Assembly (NCBI GenBank): GCA_944474755.1
Contig: OX104117.1
Span: 62,363,522 to 62,427,521, forward strand
Direction of reading: 5' to 3'
Length of the DNA: 64,000 nucleotides
Origin: Limnoperna fortunei
Lineage: Eukaryota; Mollusca; Bivalvia; Mytilida; Modiolidae
Below the pieces are notes generated by a model. It was not told where the DNA came from. It ran no database searches and saw only the letters and a program-made list of their open reading frames with translations. Positions 1 through 12,173 of this stretch are shown piece by piece. The translations under genes and the position numbers were made by a program. How positions within the stretch are numbered: position 1 is the stretch's first letter; every line of letters begins with the position of its first letter.

Positions 1-3000
1 GCTGATTACATAAAAAAGGTACTATCTTCTGCAAATGTTCTGAAAAATGGCTAAATTCCCAAGTCTGGAATATAAGGAAAAAAAAACCCTTGAACAATTC
101 TATAATACAGTAGTAAATGCATAACTTTAGTACATATATATGTGCAATATTTCTGTGAAGTTTTAGAGATCAGGGTTGACAACACAAAATAAATACCATA
201 TGTTCCCTGCCTGCCTGCCCTCCCCAATTCACCATACTATATAGTCCGTGTTTGCACTTCGTGCAAGTCGGTCAGAAACTCAGTTAATCATAAACAAAGG
301 ATTTCTTATAAAGAATTTTTTTGCCTAATGAACATAAATGAGGAAATTTTTTAAAAGGCCCCGTAGACATTATTTATACCAGATTATAAAACACCTGGAC
401 CTGAATTGCAAAGAAAATGACTGAAAATTTAAGCTAATCAGAAACAATTCTTGCCAATGGCAGCCATCTTTTTCATCCGATGAATATACTAAGTAGAGGA
501 CCTCTTATATCAAATTTCACAACAACAAGATTTGTATAGTATGTAGTTTAATTGTCAGCCATGCAGTCAGATGTAAGAATGGACATGTTTATGGCCATAA
601 GATATAAATAGGAATCATCATAGGCAACGTAACAAAAGTCATTCCTGAAAAGTCTCACTGTTATTGGTTAAACCATCTTGAGAAGTTTACCATAAGTATG
701 TTAATGCATAATAATGTGTGACAAATAATTTGTTGTTGTTACGCAACTTGTTCAAGCCCGTTTAAAAAATTTATCTTGCATATCAATTTGCCCATTTCAT
801 CTAAAGATTTATGAACAATTTTAGAGGTTTTATTAGTTACTAGGGTATACATAAGCTGAAATAATCAATATATTGTAATTAAAGCAATTACCAAACTTTT
901 GGTTTTTGCACATTAAATCAAATTTTACAGTTTTAAACCTGCAATTATCAACATAAAACAGACAGTAATCTAACAACCAGTTATTTTACTGAACAAATGA
1001 TAAAGTTTCATTTCATTCCACACTCTGTGCCATCGTTGTATTGAATTTTCAATAAACACATTTGGAAAATTACATTATGTGGTATGAGAATGAAAAATGT
1101 GCATCAAAATTTTCATTGCAATATTAGTTTGGACTACTCCATCTTTTGTGGGGTATCAAGAAATATTTCAATTTTGGGATATTGTTGTTGGGTCAGTTAG
1201 CCATCAGCTGAAAACTTACATTAAAGCGTATAAAATACAAATTTTAAATGTCCTTAATGTGGGTTAATTTTTGTACTTATGTCCTACCTCTCAATACTTT
1301 TTAATGGAATAGCACCAAAATATTTTAATTTAAACTGAAATCCTTAATTTTAAAGGAAACGTTACCATGTAAAGGTTAAGTGGGAAGATGTACATATATT
1401 TTGTCCAGAAGTCAGGAACTCCTTAAAAGCAAATATTCTCAAAATGATCTACATAAATGTGATTTGTGTCAGAAATACAGGAAAAACTAATAAGGCTATC
1501 AATAAATGTATAACAACAGTGAGGGTAAAAATCTAAAAAAGTTCAATTAAACTGCTGGAATCTGACCCATTTTTAATTTATTTCCTTTTGTGTTGATTTA
1601 TTATATTTGAAGACAGCAGATGTTACTAAGTATAAAATACTAGCTGGTTATATTTCAGAATTAATGATTTTGAGGTGAGTACATGTGTATCGAAGTTAAA
1701 GCACTTCAATTACACAACAATGTAGAAATATATTATGCATGTTCCCTTATTTCACCTTGCATTTACTAGTTTCCAACTACTTTGAAAACTGGTCAATGTT
1801 CTACCATGCCTTGATTACTTTGATTTAGACTTATTTTTACATTTGACAAAACATGCACATTATTTTTTTAAAGAAAGAGTTCAACCATATGTTGGGAAGT
1901 ATGATTTTCATGTGAATTCTTGTCACCTGACACAAATACAAGATTATGTCGCCTTGATGCACACAAGAAGAAAAGGTTTCATACAAAGCCATTTATATTT
2001 TGTTTGGTATAGATCATTTTAATAATAAATTAGAATTGTTTTTTACAAAATGGCAGATATAAAGATAAAGTCTCTCAAAACCTTTACAAATTTAAGAAAT
2101 TAAAGAATTGACTGAAAACAATGACTATAATGAATGTATAGACTATGCAATACAAAATACAATAGGAAACCAGATAAACAACATTTGATGGAGTGATCTG
2201 GTATAGTTGTTTTTCTCTATCTACAGATCATTGGTACTTTATTTGTACTTAGTTTTATTGCAAAAAATGTTGGATTGACTTGCAACTGATGTAATGAAGT
2301 TTACCATTCTACCATTGGTTGACTACCACAACTGCACTACCGTTCATGAAACAGCAGAAAACTTTCAAAAAGTGGTATTAATACACATCTTTCAATGTTT
2401 GTATTTGATTCAAATCCAGAAGAACCATTAAAACCTAAAACTATACACAGAAACTAAGAGTGTACCTGACAAATGAAGTTCCAATAAACATGACAAAAGA
2501 TTCAAATATACGTATGTCATTTCTTTCTGAAATCAATCCTTATCAGATAATAAATCTAAATAATATTAAACCTTTAATATATTCTACACACACACACAAA
2601 CCAAGTAATAATTTATCTAAACAAAAAGCACTTTTCAAAGTAATTCTGAATTAAAAACATAGACTGAAATTTTAGCTTCTCTATAAATTGTTATGAGTGA
2701 AAGACAAATTATCTATAGCATTATTATTATTATATGAATATAAAAATTCTTCATGTCATTGGCTTAAAATGCCTTCAAAAGTATTATTATTTGAGGCCAC
2801 AATTAAAAAATGTTTGTTTCCCCACTCCCCTAGCCACATTTTTCAAGATGGGTATGTAGGTAGGTTGTTTTTTTTTTGGCTTATTCTAAGTTAATGGATC
2901 AAGAAATTGTTCTTTGAAAGGGGGGGGGGGGGGGGTAGTTGGAAACTAGTAAAAGTAGTTGAATAATTAAAGAGGGAGCAAGCCTCGTCTATGTACACTT

Positions 3001-4739
3001 CAGTGATTTTTTGTGACATTTGATTGTCCCATTGATACACCTTAGTTCTCGTTCTCCGGCCAGGGAATGTATATTTTATTTCTTATTTAAATAGAGCTGC
3101 ATGTGAAAACTGCAAAAAACTTCGTCAGTCCCCCTTATCCTAGAGGAACATATTCTTTGCATAGAAAAGATGCCATAATTTCTTACAATACATGTCTAAG
3201 TAAAATCTTACATAACTACAGATCTAACCAATAAATTTTGACAATTTTTCATCCATTTTTTTAGCCGACTTGTTTGCCTGCAATTCAGTTTTTTTTCTTT
3301 CTTTTTCATTTAAATTATAATCATGGTATGCAATATCAAATAGCACATAACCTTTATCATTATAAAATCAATGAAAAAAAAAACACCAGATATACCAACT
3401 ATTTTTCTTTCTACTTCAATACTTGTAGCCATGCAAAGTATTCACAAATAAAAATAGATATAACTAAAAATATTTGTATAGGTGTTGACATAAACCATGT
3501 AAACATCATTCATGAAGTTCTTGTATATCAATATTTTTAACAGTTTTTTATGAACATGCCATGTTTATCTGAGCAAAATTTTCAAAGAAGATAGATAGAA
3601 TAACATAACATTAAACCCAGAAATAATTCTTCTGTTCAACACACTTCTACTTGGACAAAGTTGTGCAAAATTTCTTAATGGAACACCAATCTACAGAACT
3701 TAACATGATGTCAATAACTACTATACATCTTTATTCTTTCAAGGGCAGCTCATATATTTATCAAAGAAATTTGTTAAAATAAAATACACTTTGAAAGAAC
3801 TGAAGTTTGAAACCAATTGAAAGTGTTTGTTTATAAAAAAAAAAGTATGATTTTTCATTATTGGCCGTTGTACCCTACTTTTCTTCGTTGTTATCTTCTG
3901 GTAATTAGTCACATCCGGTAAATAAACAAATGGCGTGTAATCCAGTTGAAAGACATAAATCCTTTGAAAAAATGTAACATGAGTCTATTGTTTGCCGTTT
4001 CTTATTGGAATTACACATTTACTGATAAATTGGTAGTATGGGTGAATTATTTGGACCAGATATACAAGTATCTTTATGTTAACCATCGATCGACTTGAGG
4101 AAAATAACCGGTCGACTTCGACTTCGCTTTTGAGGTGCCGTAGGGCGATTTCAGGACCCAGCAGAGCGACTTTGTCGCCCACTTCGCCCAGTGTGGTGAG
4201 CCCTGAATTGACACGAACCACTTTGTAAAAAAAAAATTCCCGAACTTGGACCAAATAAATTTTTTAAGTCGGCGGCAATTTCTGGGTCGGTTGGGGAATG
4301 GGGAAACAAACAAATTTTTAATTTATGCCTGACTATATAATTCTTTCATTTGATTGGCTTGAAATGCCTTCAATAATAATGATTTAGCATTAGAACAAAC
4401 TGAAATGAACTTAAAATAGAATAAAATAAAACAATCTCTTGAGCCAAGCATGCTGATAAATTATGTCACCCTGGAGTGTCCTAAAAAAAAAGATTCCAGT
4501 ACCCAGACAGTGTCTAAAAATAAATATGTATCAGATGCTGTTGTCTGAACTAACTCTGACAATAGATATCAATAAGTTAATATTTAGTTTATTAATATAA
4601 TTTTTAAAAATAATTAATTTATCGACTTTAACATAGGTTGACATCAATTTTTATCAACCCTCATAAACATAGATGTCACTCCAAGTCGATGATTGTATAT
4701 TATTATTACCAATGTAGGTTGACAATGTCTATTTGTTAC
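1..4739 (-). other. slo intron 10 (partial), no exon seen
   Basis: AT-rich sequence without a recognisable slo exon; the IPSWDWK segment expected next was searched for on the minus strand and not found. It holds a G homopolymer at 2920-2935. A GC-richer patch at about 4085-4270 is open in two minus frames but matches nothing I recognise. Confidence 0.6.
2920..2935. repeat. G homopolymer
   Basis: Sixteen consecutive G. Homopolymers of this length are prone to sequencing and assembly error, so local length is uncertain. Confidence 0.95.
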
Positions 4740-4892
4740 CTTGTTGTGATACTGCATTAGTTGAACAATAACTTTGATATCAGCATGGAAATTTTTTATT
4801 GATATGACTCTCATGATATTTCCTGCATCTTCCTGATCTGGGTCCTGACAATATTTATTGGCTAGTACAAGACAGGCATCTGCTGACTGAAT
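4740..4892 (-). CDS. slo: slo/BK channel exon 10 (RCK1 middle); last exon in window
   Basis: This 153-nt exon encodes residues 412-462: [20 protein letters not shown], then [15 protein letters not shown], then [16 protein letters not shown]. This is one of the most conserved RCK1 blocks of Slo1. Acceptor is TTCATAG and donor is AAG|GTAACA, phase 0 at both ends. The family continues with (A)HLLNIPSWDWK and another ~700 residues including RCK2 and the calcium bowl; none of that was found in 1-4739, so the gene runs off the left edge. The Asp-Gln in DPDQED replaces DPDAED of flies and vertebrates. Confidence 0.94.
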
Positions 4893-5574
4893 CTATGAAA
4901 TACATAATTGATGCATTAAAAATATATAAAATAGATGCTTGTCTTTAAGAAATAATATGTGTTGGTTTTCTGTATTATCTGTATAATTCAAAAGCTTCAG
5001 AGTTTTGTTTCAAGAATTCAGACTTTGACTATTTTTAATAGATGCATGGCAGCAAAAATTCTATACGAGTATTACAAAATTAGGCTAAAATAAAATCAAT
5101 TGTTTAAAAATTACAGACAGATTAATAAAATACAGATCAGTCAAAAGTTTTTACAGAAATAAAAAAAAATGGATTTTAGTTTTATGTTGTTCAGTTCTTT
5201 GTGGTGCTTTATTATGGTACATTTATTCAAGCATTGTTATGATACTCATTAATTTCTAATTTATGTTGTCACTGGCTGCCGATATCTAGCTGTATTTAAA
5301 AAAAATTTTCCTTCCAAGCTTAAAGTGACTTTTTAAAATGGATATTAAAGTTGTTAAACATAATTTACTCCAATGTATATGTTTGTTTTTTGAATGATAT
5401 TTAATGTCACTCAGTAATTTTTCAGCTATATCATGGCTTCTCGTTTTTATTGGAGGAGGAAGTCGGAGTACCCCCCCCCCCCCTTCATTCGGTAGGAAAA
5501 CTAGCATAGATTGAGATTAGGGGTGGTGGGCAATCACATTCTATCTTTCGTAGAAATGATACTCAGATAAAAAC
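4893..5574 (-). other. slo intron 9
   Basis: 682-bp intron. Its right half is largely a SINE fragment (listed separately) with a C homopolymer near 5471-5483. No other feature was seen. Confidence 0.75.
5381..5512 (-). repeat. SINE 3' fragment in slo intron 9
   Basis: It shares the body of the tRNA-derived SINE seen complete at 31111-31379: a TGTTTGTTT tail, a degraded GTTTAACGCCACTTTCAGC segment, TTTTTCAGCTATATCATGGC, TTTTTATTGGAGGAGGAAG and GGTAGGAAAACT. The tRNA-like head is missing. The orientation is minus, tail to the left. A more decayed relative may lie at 5812-5895. Confidence 0.7.
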
Positions 5575-5680
5575 CTTCACTCTCTGAAGATCATTTGCAT
5601 CCATCACAGTTCCTTGAAAAAATTCCACTTGTGTAAAGTGTCTCTTGAATAAACCTTCGAGTTCAAGATCTGGCAACATT
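5575..5680 (-). CDS. slo: slo/BK channel exon 9 (RCK1, second strand)
   Basis: This 106-nt exon completes Lys376 and encodes residues 377-411. [20 protein letters not shown] matches the RCK1 segment after the first strand, including the Glu in TQVEF that is part of the Mg2+ site in vertebrate [17 protein letters not shown] follows. Acceptor is TTGTAG|A. The donor is AAG|GTTTTT, which is poor; moving it to the GTG a codon earlier would delete the conserved Val-Lys, so GTTTTT is kept. It joins in phase 0 to [14 protein letters not shown] in exon 10. Confidence 0.9.
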
Positions 5681-6309
5681 CTACAATGAGAAACACAGAC
5701 ACCAGGTTATATCAGTCCTCAATAAGTAATTAGTCTACGAAACACCATCATGTGATATATTTATATTTGTTGTTGGCATTAAATTGCCAGCATTATTTAA
5801 GTGTAGTGCTTGATGGTTTGAATGTGGTTTAATGCCACGTTCAATAATTTTCAAGATCTAGTTTTTATTCTGGATAAAGTTGAAGTACCTGGACAGCTGC
5901 CTTAATTACTCAGCTTTTAAGTCCCCGTGTGTGTAGTGTCACATTTATATACAAGGACAGCATTCTTCTTACTAAAACATAGTGATATCACACTTTTTTT
6001 GGGGTTCCTTTTTTTCATTGGTTATACCATATTCAGCTCCATTCTTATAAACATCCATTGTACTCTCAAAACATCTATCTACAGTGATAGAGGTAAGAAG
6101 AAACTATTTTGTTTAATGAAAATAATAACAGTATTAATGGAATAGTGGCAGATTTTAATTTAAAAAAAAAACAGCTGCAAGATCATGTTCAAAAACATTT
6201 TTCTTGAATACCCAGAAAAGCGGATAGATCCAGCGTAAAACTGAATTTATCTTGCAGTAATAACTGGATTTGAACATCTGTTACAAGTAAATGACACTAA
6301 TTAATAACC

Positions 6310-8976
6310 AGAGGCTCTTAAGAGCCTGTATCGCTCACCTGATTTTATAGGAAATGAAGATGGCATTTCCCTGATGTTAAAGTTAGTCCTGTAATTTTCA
6401 ATAAACTTTAATTAGGACCATCCAAACAATATTACTAGCTTTGTTTCATTGGTTAACCGGTTGTATAGAGAAGATTTTTTTAATATGCCCATAGGGTCCA
6501 ATGTTAAACTAAGTCCTGCGGCGGTGGTGGCCATTTTGAATTTCCAATTGCCATAAAAAACATAAACTTTATAAAGGACCATCCAAACAATATTGCTAGT
6601 AAGTTTTTGTTTCAATTGATTAACCGGTTTCAGAGAAGAAGCCTTTAAAAACTTTTTCCCATAGGGTCCTATGTTAAACTAAGTCCTGTGGTAGCGGCCA
6701 TTTTGAATTTCCAATTCACCGATTGCGAATTAAGTGGTGTTACCTCCCTTAAAGGGGCGGGTAACCGCGATTTACATGTATGACTCGCACATGCAGTATA
6801 TGCTTACCACAACTTTCAGTGAGAAAATACTTATTTCCAATGCATTTGAAACCATAAAAACAATGTTTTGCAGCATATTTTGACCTCGTTATTGTGACGT
6901 TCCAGTTTTATTTTTGGGTTGACACAATTGTTCATTTCACAAATAATATTATTGTCTGGAAATTCAACAACAATCAGACGTGCACAATGGGAGTATTCAG
7001 TGTCAATTGTCATTCTTTTGAAAACCTGATGTGATTGACTTAATTGACAGGTGGGTGGCCCCATGTATCAAAAGCAACACATCTATTACAATCCAATCAA
7101 TAGGTGTGGCGGGAAAAACTTCATGATGGGAGGAGCATTCCTTCATAGACTTGAAATCACGTGTTAATACTAGTACATCTCTACATCACTGAAATAAAAC
7201 AATGCACCTTTCTGGGTTGCAATAATTTCCTTCAACAAAATAAAAAACTAAATAATCTTAAGCTATTTTATTTTTGATATTTTTCCCTAAACCTACGACT
7301 GCAATTTGGAAAAAGCTTATCCTAAAACAGGTGGGTAAAATATTCCTTGAAAGGTCGTATCCGAAACAAGCAACACATTTTCCCCAAGGTAATTATTACA
7401 AATTGCACGTGTACCTTTCCAAATTAACACCAGTCACCTGTAAAGGAAGCTTCTCAGTGGGACATTTTTTTAATTATAGGTATATGTATTGCTCACACAC
7501 ATCAGAGACTTATAATAATTACATGTACTAGTAATTATATACATTTGTGTCATTTATATTGCATGTATATTTGTTGACACCACAATAAAAATCACCTTTA
7601 TCTAACCGGCAGCCAGGTGTATGTAGTATTTTGCATCCGCTGAACAGGTAATTAATTTCCTTGGGGCACAAAGTGGGGAAAAAAATGTCTTAACAATTAA
7701 CAATTTATTAAAAATTTATTAATAATAGTTCATTGCTAACACTTATTGTGTATAAATTTTAAAGTTTTTAACTGCACACTTTTATTCGCCAAAAGTTTTC
7801 AAAGTTTGTATACTCTGATGCATATTTTAATACCCCGTTTAATTTAACGGGTGTTTCACCTACGTAGGTGCCAATTAATTGTTTATTGAAGGTAGAGTGT
7901 GACACATTAATGTTATGGCTTGTAGGCCAACTACAGTCTTACATGTAAACTAGAGTTAATGAACATGTTACCGGTAGGTGGCGCGCATATGGAAAGACGT
8001 GAATTGCCATAAAAAACATAAACTTTATAGAGGACCATCCAAACAATATTGCTAGTTTTTGTTTCCATGGATTAACCGGTTTCAGAGAAGAAGCTTTTAA
8101 AAACTTTTTCCCTTAGGGTCCTATGTTAAACTAAGTCCTGCGGTAGTGGCCATTTTGAATTTCCAATTGCCATAAAAAACATAAACTTTATAGAGGACCA
8201 TCCAAACAATATCGATAGTAAGTTTTGTTTTGATTGGTTAAACGGTTTCAGAGAAGAAGCCCTTTTAAACTTTTTTCTCATAGGGTTGAATGTTAAATCA
8301 AGTCCTGTGGTGACGGCCATTTTGAATTTCCGATTGGGATAAAAAAACATTAACTTTATAGAGGACCATCCAAACAATATTGCTAGTAAGTTTTCTTTCC
8401 ATTGGTTGACCGGTTTCAGAAAAGAAGCCTTTCAAACTTTTTCCCATAGGGTCCTATGTTAAATTAAGTCCTGCGGTGGCAGCCATTTTGAATTTCCAAT
8501 TGCCATAAAAAACACAAACTTTATAGAGGACCATCTAAACAATATTGCTAGTAAGTTTTTGTTTCCATTGATTAACCGGTTTCAGAGAAGAAGCCTTTTA
8601 AAACTTTTACCCATAGGGTTCTATGTTAAACTAAGTCCTGCGGTGGCGGCCATTTTGAATTTCCAATTCCCATCAAAAACACAAACTTTATAGAGGATCA
8701 TCCAAACAATATTGCTAGTAAGTTTTGTTTTGATTGGTTAAACGGTTTCAGAGAAGAAGCCCTTTTAAACTTTTTTCCCATAGGGTCCTATGTTAAACTA
8801 AGTCTTGAGGTGGCGGCCATATTGGTTTACCAATCAAAATAAAAAACACAAACTTTGTAAAGGTCCATCCAATGAACATTATGGCCAAGTTTGGTTTCAA
8901 TTGGCCAAGTGGTTTCAGAGAAGAAGATTAAAATGTAAAAAGTTTACAGACGACGACCCTTTGGGTCAGGTGAGCT
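6310..8976 (+). mobile_element. Hairpin-ended tandem-monomer element, family A, copy 1 (interrupted)
   Basis: It begins AGAGGCTCTTAAGAGCC, a perfect hairpin, then TGTATCGCTCACCTGA. The interior is a series of ~170-bp monomers, each containing GGACCATCCAAACAATATTG, AACCGGTTTCAGAGAAGAAG, CCCATAGGGTCCTATGTTAA and GGCCATTTTGAATTTCCAAT. It ends in a GACCCTTTGGGTC hairpin and AGGTGAGCTAA. The inverted motifs GCTCACCTGA and TCAGGTGAGC lie at opposite ends. No target duplication is visible. The layout matches non-autonomous Helitron/Helentron-type elements of bivalves (pearl-like); that class is an inference. A 1.3-kb insertion at 6717-8001 splits it. No coding capacity was seen. Confidence 0.75.
6717..8001. 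mobile_element. 1.3-kb insertion X inside the family A copy
   Basis: The family A monomer reads TTTCCAATT up to 6716 and resumes as AATTGCCATAAAAAAC at 8002, so 1,285 bp are inserted with AATT on both sides. The element starts CAC and ends GTG, with no longer terminal inverted repeat visible. Its right ~530 bp (about 7470-8001) recurs in opposite orientation at 62104-62637, also directly after AATT. It includes the palindromic stretches CACCTACGTAGGTG and CCGTTTAATTTAACGG near 7830-7870. No coding sequence was recognised. Class unknown. Confidence 0.65.
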
Positions 8977-9920
8977 AAAAATCGTAACTTGTTTTGATAT
9001 CAACAATTATTTTTTATTATTATTTGTAAAAATCTATAATGTTCCAATTTTGTTTTTCTGTAAATAACAGATGTTCAGTACAACACACACACAATGTCAC
9101 AAATTTTTAAAAATATTTGCCAACTTTCTATACTTTGTTCTAACATAAACACAAGCAATTTTCATAACAACATAAACATTTAAATGAACAGATCTATTCC
9201 AAGCAAAGTTTTATAAAGAGATCCTAAGAAATAACTTCTGCAGAGATAAAGCAATGTGCTGTGTCCTATTATCAAAAACAACATCAAATTTGCAGTTTAG
9301 TGTGCTAGAAATAAAACTTTCCACTGATTTAGACAACAATTGCATAATCTGGCAGCAAAACAAACCCCATGATTTACTGGGATATATCCAGCTGTTCAAG
9401 GCCACATAATTACATCTCAATCATTCACAATAATTATTGATAAATACAGCATTGTTGCATTATTAGGTAGCTTCAAAGAGACAAATAACATTTTTCCTGG
9501 TTATTGAACAAATTATATGGTACATGAATATTGGTAGGAGCCAGAAACTATAGCTGAGCTATTGTTTGACATATTGCATAACAACTGGTAATTATCACTG
9601 AAAACTTTGTCAATACTTTATTTTGTAGTCATTCAAAAAAATTTCACCAGTGAAAAACTGGAAAAAACTATGGTGTTTAAAAAAAAAAAATACTTGGCCA
9701 TGATCAGCCTCATATCTATTTATTCTTAAACACTAAAGCAGAATTTGGTTCTTGATTTTATAATTACTTTGAGTTGTTTATAACACTTCACTCATGGTCT
9801 TGCCTCATTTCCATAACTTCTACAATCATTAACTTATATTGTTTAGCTAGCACTGATATGACAAGAAAATCCTAGATTTAGTGCAGCATTCTTCAAATCA
9901 AAACTAGAGTAAAAAAAACT

Positions 9921-11284
9921 GTGAGCAATGCTCACCATTGATACCCCCGCTTCATGATTTCTTCAAAAATGCACCTGTTATGAACTTGAAACTTAATCAA
10001 GGGTAGGAAGAGTTGCAGATAAAACATGGGAATCCCCACCCCTCCCCCCACCTCAATGAATAGCAATGTCCATTTTTTTCTATGGGAAAACCCAAATATT
10101 CCGATCAAAATGTTAAATATTAGGTGCACAATGGTGCTATGTGACAAAGATTCTGTTCAAGTTTCATCAAATTCCATGAAGTGAGGAAGAGTTGCACATA
10201 AGAGAAGGGTATCCCCTTATGTCTGTGTTAGCGCTAATAGGTCGCCACAGTCGCCAATGAGAATTAAACTTTAATGTGGCGAAGTGTTATTCATTCTCGT
10301 TTGCCACGTTGGCGAAGTGAAAGCGAAAGTAAAATGTTGACTGTCGAAATCTAAAATAAATCTTTGAGATAAAGTTCGGAGCGGTAACGATATATATCAG
10401 GGAAATTTCAATGCGTAATTGTCTATTCCGTAAAAACATTACCCTTGTCCGAATTTGTTTTCGATTTTACTCAATACCGAACTGGTTCCCATTGCAGTAA
10501 TTGATCTTAATTCCAGTTTAATTTTGTCAAGCATGGCGAAACGCCAGCTTTCAATGCTTTCGTTCTTACGGTTACTCTATTATCATCTGGTTAAATGTTT
10601 TCATTTAAAAGTTGAACCTCAGCACTAAATCTAAATTCTTCAAATGAAGAACAGTTGTAAAAGACCTGGTTGTGACCTATGAATGGAATTAATCCCAAAT
10701 TTTATTGTTGCTCATCACATATTCCCCATTTCTATACAAGTCATTTAAATTTACAGCTTCCATATTTTGCACACACAAATTTTGCTGAAATGTTGTGGCT
10801 AACAAATTTCAAATGTGGCTAAGTAAAATTTGGATGTATTAGCCACATTGGCTAATGGAAATTTTGAGGTAGTGCTAACACAGTATGTCAACGACAATGT
10901 CCATGTTATTCTATCGGAAACCCCGAATATTATGCCAATCAAAATGTTAAATATCTTCTGCACAATGGCACTGTGTGACAAGGATTCTGTGTTATTAACA
11001 ATAAATTCCATTCAGTGGTGTAGGAGGAGTTGCACATAAGAGATGGGTATTCCCTTAGGTCAAATACGAAGTCCATGTTTTTCTATGGAAAACCCCAAAT
11101 ATCATTCCTATCAAAATGTTAAATATCTCCTGGACAATGGCACTATGTGACAAGGATTCTGTGTAAGTTTCATCAAATTCCATTCAGTGGTGTAGGAGGA
11201 GTTGCAAATAAGAGAAAGTGTAACGGATGGACGGATGGGCACCCCCATCACTATATACCCCCCACTTTTCAAGTGTGGGGTATA
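9921..11284 (+). mobile_element. Family D tandem-monomer element with TACCCC ends (interrupted)
   Basis: It starts with a small hairpin (GTGAGCAATGCTCAC) followed by TGATACCCCCGC. It contains about three ~190-bp monomers (TCCATGTTTTTCTATGGAAA, ATCAAAATGTTAAATAT, GTGTAGGAGGAGTTGCACAT), then an ACGGATGGACGGATGGG run. It ends in a hairpin TACCCCCCACTTTTCAAGTG with TGGGGTATA. Related copies are at 15956-16205 (minus), 24352-24752 and 42043-42479. The inverted TACCCC/GGGGTA motifs at the two ends and the ACGG run recall pearl-type non-autonomous elements of bivalves; that is an inference. It is interrupted at 10224-10883. Confidence 0.65.
10224..10883. mobile_element. TIR element (TGTGTTAGC ends) nested in family D
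   Basis: It starts TGTGTTAGCGCTA and ends TAGTGCTAACACA, a 13-bp terminal inverted repeat with one mismatch. TATGTC occurs on both sides (10218-10223 and 10884-10889), consistent with a 6-8 bp target duplication. The interrupted monomer continues normally on both sides. The interior has repeated GTCGCCA/TGGCGA and TGGCTAA/TTAGCCA motifs and no coding sequence. Probably a non-autonomous DNA transposon; the superfamily is unclear. Confidence 0.65.
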
Positions 11285-11299
11285 ATAAATATATTTATT

Positions 11300-11492
11300 T
11301 GAATGGAACTTAACTCCACTTTCAGCAATATTTCAGCATTGCAGTTTTGTCCAGTTTTTGTAGATGGAACCAGAGTACCTAGAAGATTGGACACACCCCT
11401 CCCATAGTCAGACTCGAACCTGCAACATAGGGCAAGTAATTAATACGAGATGACTAATTACCTTAACCAATCAGACTCGGATAACCAGGACA
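11300..11492 (-). repeat. tRNA-derived SINE next to family D end
   Basis: Read on the minus strand it opens with a tRNA-like head: box A like TGATTGGTTAAGG (11461-11473) and box B like GGTTCGAGTCT (11410-11420). The same 3' body as the other SINEs follows (CCAGTTTTTGTAG, GCTGAAATATTGCTGAAAGTG). The head is variant compared with the 31111 copy, so it may be a second subfamily. It lies directly against the end of the family D element. Confidence 0.7.
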
Positions 11493-11934
11493 TGTTACAC
11501 ATGGCTATGTTCCCTGTCGCAGGAAAATTGAAACCCCCCAAAATTAAAGCAATATATGCATTGATTTTCATGTTAAACGCAAATAAAAGATCTGAAGAGT
11601 CCCATAACCCTTATAAAATTTGTTAAATCAAAATGTTGTTGTGATATGATCAACTAGATATGGTGACTAACAATCCTACCAAATTTGTACAAAATATGTT
11701 TCAGAGTTGTGTCCACAAATAGTTCCTTTGACCTAAAATGCAAAAAGTCAACAAAGTTCCATAACCTCTATACAATTTGTCAAATCAAAATGTCCCTGTG
11801 ATATATCAAATCTGAGTAATTATTCTTGTTCTAAGCAATATGCTTCTCCAATTATAAGACAAAAATATTTGGGTAGTCCATTACTCTTAACTCATACTTC
11901 TTTAAGTACTCAAACAATTCCTTCATTAACTTAC

Positions 11935-12045
11935 TTGTGAATGAAGACTATTTCCACATCTATGTCTTCTCGATCTTTGTGAAGAAAATCATTGAGGAAA
12001 TTGGAAACTGAATCAAATGTTATGTGCCCACAAACAACTATATGT
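11935..12045 (-). CDS. slo: slo/BK channel exon 8 (RCK1 start)
   Basis: This 111-nt exon completes Lys339, encodes residues 340-375 and gives two bases of codon 376. [20 protein letters not shown] is the first beta strand and helix of the RCK1 Rossmann fold in the gating ring. [14 protein letters not shown] retains the acidic residues placed by family knowledge at the RCK1 Ca2+ site (the Asp-rich KDREDID) and one Glu of the low-affinity Mg2+ site (VEIVF). Acceptor is TTTACAG|A and donor is CACAA|GTAAGT. Confidence 0.94.
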
Positions 12046-12173
12046 CTGTAAAAAAAGTTAAAAAGAAACATTCATTCCAAGTCAGAACATTTTGTAACAT
12101 TAGTTTCTGCTGATCGTGCATTGTATACTGCTGCAAATTGACAAAGGAAATTGTAGCAGTGTAAATAAACTAT

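Larger units (their letters stand above)
5681..11934 (-). other. slo intron 8
   Basis: A 6.25-kb intron made largely of mobile elements: the family A copy with insertion X, and a family D copy with a nested TIR element and a SINE next to it. The rest (about 8980-9920 and 11500-11930) is AT-rich and unremarkable. Confidence 0.75.

Noticed and set aside
3985..4313. Overlapping minus-strand open frames of 79-89 codons
   Set aside because: No homology recognised, two frames open together, and phase joining of slo exons needs nothing here.
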